Of a stretch of DNA of 64,000 nucleotides, positions 34,321 to 42,414 are shown piece after piece. The stretch comes from Klebsiella pneumoniae. GTDB lineage: Bacteria > Myxococcota_A > UBA796 > SXON01. The first letter of the stretch is position 1. Every line of letters begins with the position of its first letter. Position numbers and translations under genes: made by a program. Below the pieces are notes generated by a model that searched no databases, was not told where the DNA came from, and worked only from the letters and a program-made list of their open reading frames with translations. Location: NCBI GenBank assembly GCA_945862325.1, contig CAMAXZ010000002.1, forward strand, positions 124,001 to 188,000, read 5' to 3'.

Positions 34321-35805
34321 TCACGGCGCGTCGTCGACCTCGAGCTCGTCGTAACGTCCGCCCTGCTTGGCCTTGCGGCCGAAGAGCCGCACCTGCAACC
34401 CCAGCTCCGCGCCGAAGCCCACGGTGGACGCCGCGGGTGGCGTGTACTCGGTGATCGCGGCGACGAGGGTCTGGCGGTCGACCTGGCGCAGGTCGCCGGC
34501 GACGACGATGTCGATCGGCAGATGGACGTAGAGGTCGAGCGCGCGCGACAAGCGTGCTTCGCCGCCGATCAACAGCTCACCGGCGACCAGCCACGAAGAC
34601 GGCCACACCGTGAGGTACTCCGGCAGCTCCAGGTGCTCGGCCACGCCCGAGGCCCGGACGACCACGACGCCGAGCCCCGCCACCGGGCGCACGCTCTTCG
34701 CGGGGAGGAACGTCGCGACGGCCCGCGGCCCGAGGAACACGGGGAAGTTCTGGTCCTGGACGGGCTCGACGACGCCGTCGGGCTGTCCCACCACCTGCTG
34801 ATCGACGTCCACCGAGTAGGTACCGGTGGCCATCCCCACCACGAGGCCGACGTCGAGCCACGGGGTCACGCCGTAGGCGACGCTCCCGCCGATGACGGCA
34901 CCGCCGTTGCTCTGCACCGCCTGCACGGACAGGGTGTCGACGATCTGCTGGCCGTCGATGGCGTAGCGCCCATAGTACTGCCCGCTCCACGGCCCGCTGC
35001 GGAACCCGCCGAAAGGACGAATGAGCAGCTGACCGTGCTTTCCGACCGCCCGGGCGCGCCACTCCATCAGCTCCAAGCCGGAATTCTTGTAGCGGAGGTA
35101 CTCCTCGGCGCTCATGTCGAGGCGGTCCCACGGGGCTGCTCCCTCGACGTCGTCCTTCGCCAGGTCGGTCGTGGTGTAGGTCGCGCGACGGATCGGGCGG
35201 TCGCTCGCGGTCACGAAGGTCGTGATGTCGCCGAGCTCGCGCGAGAGTGCCTCGAGCTGGCGACGGGCCACCTCCGGGTCGACCTTCGGCGCCTCGTCGC
35301 CCCCCTCGTCGCTGCTCCGGATGTCGCGCTCGGCGAACGCGCCGGCCATCGCCGACACGAGCAGCTTGGCGACGCCCTCCGCGAACACCTCGTCGCTGCC
35401 GGCCTCCAGCTCGGACACGAAGGTGAGCGCCACGCGCGCCGCATCGACATCGACGATCTCGACGGTGACGCGTGAGCCAGCCCCGGCCACATCGACCGTC
35501 CCCGTGACCGCCCACCGGGCCTTGGCGCGCTCGGCGAGCACCAAGGTACACCCGGACACCTGGCCCTTCGGGCAGGAGTCGATCCACACCCGCGCGTCGT
35601 AGTCCGGGAAGTCCGGGGTGTCCTCCACGCGCACGACCCGCATCGCCGGGTCACGTTCGAGGTACGAAGCGAGGAACGCCTCGAGCAGCGCCGCGAGCCC
35701 GACCGCATCGGAAGTGGCGGGCTGCAGCGCGGAGACCAACACGGCCTCCGGGCGTTCCGACGCGGCAGAGGCGGGCGACAGGAGTGCGAGGAGGAGTGGG
35801 AGCAC
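34321..35805 (-). CDS. Exported two-part protein, probable outer-membrane beta-barrel
   Basis: A 494-residue protein from GTG 35805 with signal MLPLLLALLSPASAA. The first 160 residues resemble a periplasmic alpha/beta domain (AVLVSALQPATSDAVGLAALLEAFL, ARWAVTGTVDVAGAGSRVTVEIVD) of the kind that senses or binds in lipoprotein TolB-like systems. From about 250 the alternating aromatic/glycine strands (HGQLLIRPFGGFRSGPW, GGSVAYGVTPWLDVGLVVGMATG) look like an outer-membrane barrel ending in LQVRLF. No family recognised. It starts 9 bp after the RlmD-like gene. Confidence 0.6.
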   Translation of the reverse strand: MLPLLLALLSPASAASERPEAVLVSALQPATSDAVGLAALLEAFLASYLERDPAMRVVRVEDTPDFPDYDARVWIDSCPKGQVSGCTLVLAERAKARWAVTGTVDVAGAGSRVTVEIVDVDAARVALTFVSELEAGSDEVFAEGVAKLLVSAMAGAFAERDIRSSDEGGDEAPKVDPEVARRQLEALSRELGDITTFVTASDRPIRRATYTTTDLAKDDVEGAAPWDRLDMSAEEYLRYKNSGLELMEWRARAVGKHGQLLIRPFGGFRSGPWSGQYYGRYAIDGQQIVDTLSVQAVQSNGGAVIGGSVAYGVTPWLDVGLVVGMATGTYSVDVDQQVVGQPDGVVEPVQDQNFPVFLGPRAVATFLPAKSVRPVAGLGVVVVRASGVAEHLELPEYLTVWPSSWLVAGELLIGGEARLSRALDLYVHLPIDIVVAGDLRQVDRQTLVAAITEYTPPAASTVGFGAELGLQVRLFGRKAKQGGRYDELEVDDAP

Positions 35806-35814
35806 GGCGGAAGA

Positions 35815-37182
35815 CTACCGCACCCGCGTGCGCCGTGGGGCGCGCCGCTCCGGCGGGGCCTCGTCCGGGTGGTCGAGCACGGCGACCATGGAGAGGTGCG
35901 GTTGGTGCGGGAGGATCGGCCACGCGCGGACCGAGCGCGGCAGCAGGCCACCGCGCGCCAGCGCGCGGACGTCGCGCGCCATCGCGCGAGGGTTCGAACC
36001 GAGCAGCACCACGCGCCGCGGGACGCTGCCCACGATGCGGGCGACCGCTTCGTCGTCGAGCCCTCGCGTGCCGGTGTCCGCCATCACGCGCGGCCGCCGA
36101 CCATCGAGGCGCGCGAGCACGGTCGTCCACTCGGCGGCGTCGAGCACATGTGCGAACTCGGCCTCGAACCCCGAGCGGGCCGCGTCTGCCCGCGCCCGCT
36201 CCACGCGACCGACGTCGTCGTCCACGCCCAGCGCCCACCCCGAAGCCGCCGCTGCCCGCGTCGTCCGAGCACCGACGCCGCTGCCCATCTCGAGCACCGC
36301 GTCGCCCTTCTGCGGGTCCAGCGCGTCGCCCACCGCCAGCCACGCGTCGCGCTCGGCGGTGGTGACCGGCCAGGCGTCCACGGGCGCGAGGCGGACGCGG
36401 ATGTCTCCGAACTGTTCGTCCAAGGTCGGATTCCCGTAGATCGGCGTCGTCTCCCCGGTGTCCGGCACGAGCGCCTCGTCCGCGTCGTTCCAGTGCGCGT
36501 GGGCGCCCCGAACCTCCTGCACCCCGCCCGCGATGCGCTCCACCAGCTCGCGCGCGAACGGCACCGCGCGCGCGAAGACGAGCGTGAGCATCACCTCGCC
36601 GGTGTGCATCGACTGCCGGGCGCGCACGCCACGGAAGGCGCCACCCCGCCGCCACGGCCGAATCTGCATGTCGATGAGGTTGAACGCCGTCACCTTCATG
36701 ATCTCGCGCAAGGTCGGCGTCGCCACCTCGCACGCCGGGATCGCCACGAGGCCCCCCTCGCGCCCGAGCACGCCGAGCCGCAGTCGGCCTTCGTCCGACG
36801 TACCGGCGTGCAGCTCCAGCGTGTGCACCGCCCCGGCCTCGACCGGCACCACCTCGAGCGGGACGTCGAGGCCGTCGAACGCCTCCATGAGCGCGCGGCG
36901 TCGGTGGGCTTGTTGGGCCGGCACGGTGAGGTGCATCCAGCTGCAGCGGCCACAGGTCGCCCACCGCTCGCAGCTCGGCGCCACGCGGTCCGCGTGAGGC
37001 TTCCCAGCCGGCGCGATGAACCGCGCGCGATGAACGTGGCCTTGCGACGACGTGACCCGCACCCGCACCCGCTCGCCGGGAATGCCCCCGAGCACCGCGA
37101 GCTGCGCCCCGTCGCCGCGGACGAAGGCTTCGCCGCGGCTCAACCAGCCCTCGGGCGTCACCACGTGTTCGCTGCCCTTCAT
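35815..37182 (-). CDS. RlmD/TrmA-like protein with intact Fe-S ligands but Ser for catalytic Cys
   Basis: A 455-residue member of the uracil-C5 methyltransferase fold. An N-terminal TRAM-like barrel (about 1-58) is followed by the [4Fe-4S] motif C71-x5-C77-x2-C80 (CERWATCGRCSW) and the fourth Cys in IPACEVATP. The SAM motif reads VLEMGSGVGARTT. In active enzymes the nucleophile lies in SCNPxTLARD; here it is LLGSNPRAMARD, and DPPRxG reads DTGTRG. The usual FxQxN segment is also not conserved. It is probably an RNA-binding, non-methylating paralogue, or uses altered chemistry. Confidence 0.7.
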   Translation of the reverse strand: MKGSEHVVTPEGWLSRGEAFVRGDGAQLAVLGGIPGERVRVRVTSSQGHVHRARFIAPAGKPHADRVAPSCERWATCGRCSWMHLTVPAQQAHRRRALMEAFDGLDVPLEVVPVEAGAVHTLELHAGTSDEGRLRLGVLGREGGLVAIPACEVATPTLREIMKVTAFNLIDMQIRPWRRGGAFRGVRARQSMHTGEVMLTLVFARAVPFARELVERIAGGVQEVRGAHAHWNDADEALVPDTGETTPIYGNPTLDEQFGDIRVRLAPVDAWPVTTAERDAWLAVGDALDPQKGDAVLEMGSGVGARTTRAAAASGWALGVDDDVGRVERARADAARSGFEAEFAHVLDAAEWTTVLARLDGRRPRVMADTGTRGLDDEAVARIVGSVPRRVVLLGSNPRAMARDVRALARGGLLPRSVRAWPILPHQPHLSMVAVLDHPDEAPPERRAPRRTRVR

Positions 37183-37262
37183 CGCGCTCCCCGGGAGAAC
37201 CCTTCCCCCTAACTCGAATCCCCCGCCGGGATCGTGCTGGCCGCGCGCACCGCGCCCGTGGC

Positions 37263-37291
37263 TGGACTTGACGCGTCAATGCTGCTACACT
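37263..37291 (+). promoter_or_regulatory. Candidate promoter with embedded palindromic operator
   Basis: TGGACT (37263-37268) and TACACT (37286-37291) are spaced by 17 bp and each match four of six consensus bases. Inside lies the perfect 12-bp palindrome TTGACGCGTCAA (37268-37279), a position where a repressor would block polymerase. The LysM gene starts at 37336. Confidence 0.4.
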
Positions 37292-37326
37292 TTCCTCCCG
37301 CCCTTCCTCCCGCCCTTCCTCCCGCC
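37291..37326 (+). repeat. Three 12-bp tandem repeats in the 5' leader of the LysM gene
   Basis: Units 37291-37302, 37303-37314 and 37315-37326 read YTTCCTCCCGCC, differing only in the first base. They end 9 bp before ATG 37336. Being pyrimidine-rich they leave the leader without secondary structure, and they could vary in copy number. Confidence 0.7.
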
Positions 37327-37335
37327 GAGACGCCC

Positions 37336-38292
37336 ATGACCGAAGCTGTGGTTTCGACCCTCACGTTCGACGAGCTCCCGCGCGGCGCCGCGCCGGGCGA
37401 CGGCGCCACGCGACGCATCGCGGACGCCCTGCGCGACAACATGGCGGAGGCGCCGGACGCGCTCTACAACGAGGCGCTCGGCCTCGCGCGCGACGGCCAC
37501 CTCGGGCAGGCTTCGGCGCGTCTCCAGATGTTGCTCTGCCTCGATCCGCAGGACGCGGACGGACAGCTCCTGTTCGCGAAGGTGCTCGCCGCCCAGGGCC
37601 GCCCGTCGGAGGCCCTCGGCCGCTTGACGCTCGCGGTCGACGCCGGCGCGTTCGAGCCCGCGGGCTTCCGCGAGGAGCTCGAGGCCGAGGTGCGCACGGA
37701 GCGTGCGCGGGACGAAGAGTCTCGTGCCCGGCTGGCCTCTCGGGAGCAGGGCGAGGTTCGCGCGCTCCGGCACGAGGCGCGGACGCTTCGGTCGGAGACG
37801 ATCCGCCTCGAGACCGAAGTCGCCGACGCGCAGCGCCGCGAGGCGCTCTGGCGGGGCGGGGCGATCCTCGGCGCCATCGCCGCGAGCGGTCTCGCCCTCG
37901 CGTTCGCCTTGTGGCCGACCACCCCCACGTCGGCCGTGCCCGGGGCGGTCGCGGACGGCATCGTCGCGGCCGAGCCCGTCGCCGCCGAGCCCGTCGCGGC
38001 CGAGCCCGTCGCGGCCGAGCCCGTCGCCGCCCCCCCCGTCGCCGCGGCGCCCGTCGCCCAGAAGGCGCCGCCGCCCGTCGCCGCCGCCGTGCAAGCGGCA
38101 AACGCGGCGGTGCCCGGGAAGCCCGGCGCCGTCGGCGCGACGCACGTCGTGGCCTCGGGCGACACCCTCCGCAAGATCGCGAAGCGGTACTACGGCCACG
38201 CCGGCGAGTGGGAGCGCATTCGCGACGCCAACGCCGCCGTGCTCGGCGGCGGCGATGCCCTTTCCCTAGGTATGAAGCTCGTCGTCCCCTGA
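37336..38292 (+). CDS. Membrane-anchored LysM protein with AEPV repeats
   Basis: A 318-residue protein from ATG 37336. Residues 40-115 hold a TPR-like helical region (ALGLARDGHLGQASARLQMLL). A short coiled coil (about 120-170) precedes one membrane helix (LGAIAASGLALAFAL, about 179-194). The outer part has four AAEPV repeats and Ala/Pro-rich sequence, then a C-terminal LysM domain: THVVASGDTLRKIAKRYYG...LGMKLVVP. LysM binds peptidoglycan, so this links the inner membrane and the wall. Confidence 0.82.
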   Translation: MTEAVVSTLTFDELPRGAAPGDGATRRIADALRDNMAEAPDALYNEALGLARDGHLGQASARLQMLLCLDPQDADGQLLFAKVLAAQGRPSEALGRLTLAVDAGAFEPAGFREELEAEVRTERARDEESRARLASREQGEVRALRHEARTLRSETIRLETEVADAQRREALWRGGAILGAIAASGLALAFALWPTTPTSAVPGAVADGIVAAEPVAAEPVAAEPVAAEPVAAPPVAAAPVAQKAPPPVAAAVQAANAAVPGKPGAVGATHVVASGDTLRKIAKRYYGHAGEWERIRDANAAVLGGGDALSLGMKLVVP

Positions 38293-38301
38293 ACGCCGAC
38301 G

Positions 38302-38868
38302 TCAGCGGCCGCCCGCGGCCACCAGCGCGTCGATCGCCTCGTACATCGCCGCGTCGTCCTTCGGGTCCGGGTACGCGCGGATCGTCCCGCCCTGGTCGAC
38401 GAGCACGAAACGCTCGCCGTGAAGGACGTTCACCGGCGCCGTGGGCGTCGCCGGGAGCGCCTCGAGCATGCTCTTGAAGCCGTCCACCACCACCGCGCGG
38501 ACGGACGCGGCGTCACCGGTGACGAACCGCCACCGCTTCGGGTCGGCGCCGAAGCGGGCGGCGTACGCCGCCAACACGTCCGGCGTGTCGTACTCCGGAT
38601 CGACCGTGACGCTCATGAACCGCACGCGGTCGTCCGCGGCGTACCGGTCGTGCGCCTCGGACATCTCCGCGCTCAGGAGCGGACACACATTGGGGCACCG
38701 CGTGAAGATGAAGTTCACGACGAGCACCGACCCCGCGAAGGTATCGAGCCCGACCGCCTGCCCCGTCTGATCCGTCAGGTGGAACGCGGGCAGCTCCGCG
38801 ATCTCCGGCAGCGGGGCCGGTCGGCTGCAGGCCAGCACGCCGGCGAGCCACATCGTCGCGAAGGTCAC
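38302..38868 (-). CDS. SCO1/SenC-type copper chaperone lipoprotein
   Basis: A 188-residue thioredoxin-fold protein from GTG 38868. Signal MTFATMWLAGVLACS has lipobox GVLAC. The copper site is CPNVCP (FIFTRCPNVCPLL) with a distal His in NVLHGERFVLVD. SCO proteins insert Cu into the CuA centre of cytochrome oxidase. The GTGA overlap couples it to the TPR gene upstream. No cytochrome oxidase genes lie in the window. Confidence 0.92.
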   Translation of the reverse strand: MTFATMWLAGVLACSRPAPLPEIAELPAFHLTDQTGQAVGLDTFAGSVLVVNFIFTRCPNVCPLLSAEMSEAHDRYAADDRVRFMSVTVDPEYDTPDVLAAYAARFGADPKRWRFVTGDAASVRAVVVDGFKSMLEALPATPTAPVNVLHGERFVLVDQGGTIRAYPDPKDDAAMYEAIDALVAAGGR

Positions 38869-40100
38869 TTTCCGGCCTTCAGCCGTTCAATCGCCCGTTT
38901 TGCGGCCTGGTTGTCGCTCGTCGCGACCGACTGCTTGAAGTAGGCCAGCGCCTTGTCGGGCTGGTTCTGCCGGACGTAGAGCGCGCCGAGCCGGTAGTAG
39001 GTCTGCCCCCGGTACTCGTTGGGAACCTCCTTGAACCCGAGGTACGTCTCGTAGGCCTTCAACGCGTCGGGGTACTTGCCCTGGCGCGCGAGCGCGACGC
39101 CGCGGAAGTAGTGGGCGCGCTGGTTGTCGGGCACCGTCTGAAGGATCTCGTCGAGCACGCGGACGGCTTCGCCGTAGCGTCGTCCCGACGTGTAGATCCG
39201 CGCCAACGTCATGTTGTTGATGACGTTGTTCGGGTAGGTCACGCGGATGTACAGGCAACGATCGAGCGCGTTGCGGAGCGAGCGCTCCTCGATGTGCGAG
39301 TACGCGAGCGCGAGCGAAGCCCCCGGCCCGAGGAACACGGCCTCCTTCTCCGCCTTCTGCATGAGCGCCATGCCTTCGGCACGACGGTCCGGGAAATCCG
39401 GGAGGAGCTTGCTGTTCTGCGTGACGACGCTCCGCCAGTACGTGTAGAGGCCGTCCGCGAGCGCGAGGTCCGCGAACGTCGGGGCCTTCGACCTCGTCTT
39501 CTCGACGTGCTTCAGCGCCTCTGTCGCCCGGCCCAGGGCGCCGAGGAAGTCGTTCTTGCGCATCTGGTGGATCGCCTCGACGCCGAGCAGCCCGCCGTAG
39601 AGGAAGTGCTCGAACGCGTCGTTGCCCGGCGCGGCGAGCCCCGCGTCGAGCTGCTTTCGCGCGGCGGCGGCGCTCATCGCGTACTGCTTCTCATAGCGGA
39701 AGTCGAAGTTCTCGAACATCAACGCCTGGTACATCAGGGCGATGCCGAGGGGCCCGATGCCGGAGGTCGGGTACTTCGTGGTGAGCCCGTCGAGCTGCTT
39801 GCGGGCGTCCTTGTACCGTCGCGCGTAGACCAGCTCGACCGCCTCGCGGCACGCGTCGATGACCGCGACGTCCGCCCCGAGGACCTCGGCCGCGCGGTAG
39901 CTGTCGGCGTCGTACGGCCGGTTGAACCACGCGATGATCTCAGCGTCCGCCGCGGCCGCGGCGGACTGCTGCTGACCACCGCGCGAGCCCGTCACGGTGT
40001 TCTCCCCGATCTCGTCGTCGTCGTCGTCCTCGGCCCGGGCCGGGCCGACATGGAGGACCCCGAGCGTGAGGACCGCCGCGAACACTCGAATCCAGCTCAA
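38865..40100 (-). CDS. Periplasmic TPR-repeat protein
   Basis: A 411-residue exported protein from TTG 40100, which has a strong GGAGG 7 nt upstream and overlaps the gshB stop (TTGA). The signal is followed by an acidic patch, EDDDDDEIGE. At least six TPR-like helix pairs are visible, for example ARIYTSGRRYGEAVRVLDEIL, YFRGVALARQGKYPDALKAYE and YYRLGALYVRQNQPDKALAYF. TPRs are protein-docking scaffolds; partner unknown. Confidence 0.85.
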   Translation of the reverse strand: MSWIRVFAAVLTLGVLHVGPARAEDDDDDEIGENTVTGSRGGQQQSAAAAADAEIIAWFNRPYDADSYRAAEVLGADVAVIDACREAVELVYARRYKDARKQLDGLTTKYPTSGIGPLGIALMYQALMFENFDFRYEKQYAMSAAAARKQLDAGLAAPGNDAFEHFLYGGLLGVEAIHQMRKNDFLGALGRATEALKHVEKTRSKAPTFADLALADGLYTYWRSVVTQNSKLLPDFPDRRAEGMALMQKAEKEAVFLGPGASLALAYSHIEERSLRNALDRCLYIRVTYPNNVINNMTLARIYTSGRRYGEAVRVLDEILQTVPDNQRAHYFRGVALARQGKYPDALKAYETYLGFKEVPNEYRGQTYYRLGALYVRQNQPDKALAYFKQSVATSDNQAAKRAIERLKAGK

Positions 40101-41056
40101 GGCACACCTCCGGAACGAAGCGCGGCGAGACGCGCGTGGACAGCATCGACGACGAGGGCCTCGACACGCACCCCGTCGAGTCGGTTGATCTCCTGGATGC
40201 CCGTCGGACTGGTGACGTTGATCTCGGTCAGGCGACCCCCGATGACGTCGATGCCGACGAACAACAGGCCCTCCGCCTTCAAGCCGGGGCCGAGCCGCGC
40301 ACAGATCGCGCGATCTGCCGCGGACAGGGTCGTGGCGACGACCGAGGCGCCGACGTGCATGTTGCCGCGGTGGTCCTTGGGGCCCGGGACGCGGAGCATG
40401 GCCCCGACCGGCTCACCCTCGATGAGCAGGATGCGCTTGTCCCCTTCGGCGATGCCGGGGACGTACGCCTGCGCGAGGATGGCGACGCGGCCATCCTGGG
40501 TGAGGAGCTCGATCATCGCGCGGAGGTTTCGGTCCGACGACGCGCTCACGAGCACCCCTCGCCCGCCGTTGCCGTCCCAGGGCTTCAGCACGACGCGGTC
40601 CGGGCACGACTCCGCGAACGCGACGATGCGCGCCGCGTCTCGGGAGATCAGCGTGGGCGGACCGAGGTCCGCGTACAGCTGCGCGTAGAGCTTCTCGTTG
40701 CGGCTCCGCACCGACGCGGGGCGATTGAGCACCAAGGTGTGGGCCGGCGCCATTTCCAGGAGGTACGTCGAGAACACGTACTCCATGTCGAACGGCGGGT
40801 CCTTGCGGCTCCATACGACGTCGAAGTCGCCGAGCCAGACGTCCGACACGGGGCCGCGATGGAAGTGCGGCGGCTCGGCGGTCGTGCGGACCTCCTGCAC
40901 GCGCGCGCCGACCCGCCCTTCGAGGCAGTAGAGGTCGGCGGGGGTGCACCAGGCGGCCCCGAACCCGCGGCTCGTCGTCTCCCGCATGAGCATGTACGTC
41001 GAGTCCCCCGCGACGTTGATCCGGTCGAGGGGGTCCATGATGAACAGCGTCCGCAT
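40097..41056 (-). CDS. gshB: Glutathione synthetase
   Basis: A 319-residue ATP-grasp ligase that joins gamma-Glu-Cys and Gly. Typical GshB segments are FIMDPLDRINVAGDSTYMLM, FDVVWSRKDPPFDMEYVFSTYLLE, NRPASVRSRNEKLYA, VLKPWDGNGGRGV, GDKRILLIEGEPVGA, and the metal site INVTSPTGIQEINRL. Length is normal. It lies 5 bp after mnmE and overlaps the TPR gene. gshA is not in the window. Confidence 0.95.
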   Translation of the reverse strand: MRTLFIMDPLDRINVAGDSTYMLMRETTSRGFGAAWCTPADLYCLEGRVGARVQEVRTTAEPPHFHRGPVSDVWLGDFDVVWSRKDPPFDMEYVFSTYLLEMAPAHTLVLNRPASVRSRNEKLYAQLYADLGPPTLISRDAARIVAFAESCPDRVVLKPWDGNGGRGVLVSASSDRNLRAMIELLTQDGRVAILAQAYVPGIAEGDKRILLIEGEPVGAMLRVPGPKDHRGNMHVGASVVATTLSAADRAICARLGPGLKAEGLLFVGIDVIGGRLTEINVTSPTGIQEINRLDGVRVEALVVDAVHARLAALRSGGVP

Positions 41057-41061
41057 CTCGG

Positions 41062-42399
41062 CTACTTCCCGATGCAGAACCGCGAGAAGAGGCGGTCGAG
41101 CACCGCCTCCCGACTATCCCGCCCCACGAGGCGATCGAGGTGGCCCACACCGGCGAGGGTGAGCTCGATCGCCACGACGGGACCCGCGCCGTCACGGAGC
41201 GCGCGCGCCGCCTCCGCGACGTCCTCGGCGAGCGCGGCGAGCGCATCCGCCTGACGGCGGCTGGCGAGCACGACCTCTGCTTCGGCGGGGATCGTCGTCC
41301 CGACGGCGCTGGGGAGGCCGCTCCGGAGCGCGTCGACGCCGACGCCGGTCGACGCCGAAACCGCGAACGCGAACACGATCCCGCGTTCGGCGGCCCACGC
41401 GTCGCAGGCCGGATCCGGCGGGCGGTCGGTGAAGGTGCGCACCGCCACCAGCGGTCGACCCCGGCTGCGGCGCCAGAGCGCGTCCCACTCGGCCGCAGGC
41501 GCACGATCCCCGGGGATGCACAGGAGCAGGAGATCGACCTCGGCGGCCGCTTCTCGCCCGAGTCGCACACCCTCGACCTCCACCGGGTCCGCGCCCTCGC
41601 GGTCCCCGGCGGTGTCGAGCAATGAGACGCGCGCGGTTCGGGTCTGGAGCGGAGCCTCGACCACGTCGCGCGTCGTGCCCGGCACCGGCGACACGATGGC
41701 GCGGGCCCGCCCCAACAAAGCGTTGAACAAGCTAGACTTCCCAGCGTTCACCGGCCCCACCAGGGCCACGCGCACGCCCTCCACGGCGGCCCGGCCCGCG
41801 GCAACGGTGCCCGCGGCGCGTCGCGCGCGGGTCGCCACCGACAGCAGGCGGTCGGCGAGGATGGAGTCCGCCCCCATCCCTTCTTCGTCCGGGTAGTCCA
41901 CCGCCACCTCGAGCGTCGCGGCGAGGTCGACGAGCTCGTCGCGGAGGGACGCGGCGAACGCGCTCACGGCACCGTCGACGCGCGCGCGCGCGGCGTCCAC
42001 CCCGGCCATCGACGTCGCGGCGATGGTGTCGAGCACCGCCTCGGCTTGGGTCAGGTCGAGTTTGCCGGACACGAGGGCCCGCCGCGTGAACTCACCCGGG
42101 GACGCGACACGCGCGCCCGCGGCGCACAGCGCCGCCACGAGGCGCTCGACGAGCAGGGGGTTCCCATGGCAGGAGATCTCCGCCACGTCCTCGCCCGTGT
42201 AGCTCTTCGGGGCCGCGAACCATGCGACGAGGCCCGAGTCGAACACGCCTGCTTCATCCCGGAGCCGCGCGTGGCGAACGGTCCACGGGGCGGGTACGCG
42301 CCCGCAGACCCGGCGAACGACGGCGTCGGCGCCTCGCCCGGACACCCGGACGAGCGCCGTCGCGCCGCGGCCCCACGGGGTCGCCGCGGCGACGATCAC
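41062..42399 (-). CDS. mnmE: tRNA modification GTPase MnmE with altered G4 motif
   Basis: A 445-residue MnmE from GTG 42399. The N-terminal folate-binding domain has TPWGRGATALVRVSG and ISCHGNPLLVERLV. The G domain has G1 GPVNAGKSS, G2 TTRD, G3 DTAG, and the helical domain ends in the diagnostic FCIGK (Cys plus GK C-terminus). The guanine-specificity motif NKxD is VRTFTD here, so Asn and Lys are replaced while Asp remains. MnmE with MnmG makes cmnm5U34 in tRNA. The gene follows jag by 15 bp. Confidence 0.93.
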   Translation of the reverse strand: MIVAAATPWGRGATALVRVSGRGADAVVRRVCGRVPAPWTVRHARLRDEAGVFDSGLVAWFAAPKSYTGEDVAEISCHGNPLLVERLVAALCAAGARVASPGEFTRRALVSGKLDLTQAEAVLDTIAATSMAGVDAARARVDGAVSAFAASLRDELVDLAATLEVAVDYPDEEGMGADSILADRLLSVATRARRAAGTVAAGRAAVEGVRVALVGPVNAGKSSLFNALLGRARAIVSPVPGTTRDVVEAPLQTRTARVSLLDTAGDREGADPVEVEGVRLGREAAAEVDLLLLCIPGDRAPAAEWDALWRRSRGRPLVAVRTFTDRPPDPACDAWAAERGIVFAFAVSASTGVGVDALRSGLPSAVGTTIPAEAEVVLASRRQADALAALAEDVAEAARALRDGAGPVVAIELTLAGVGHLDRLVGRDSREAVLDRLFSRFCIGK

Positions 42400-42414
42400 G
42401 TCGCCGCCGATCGG

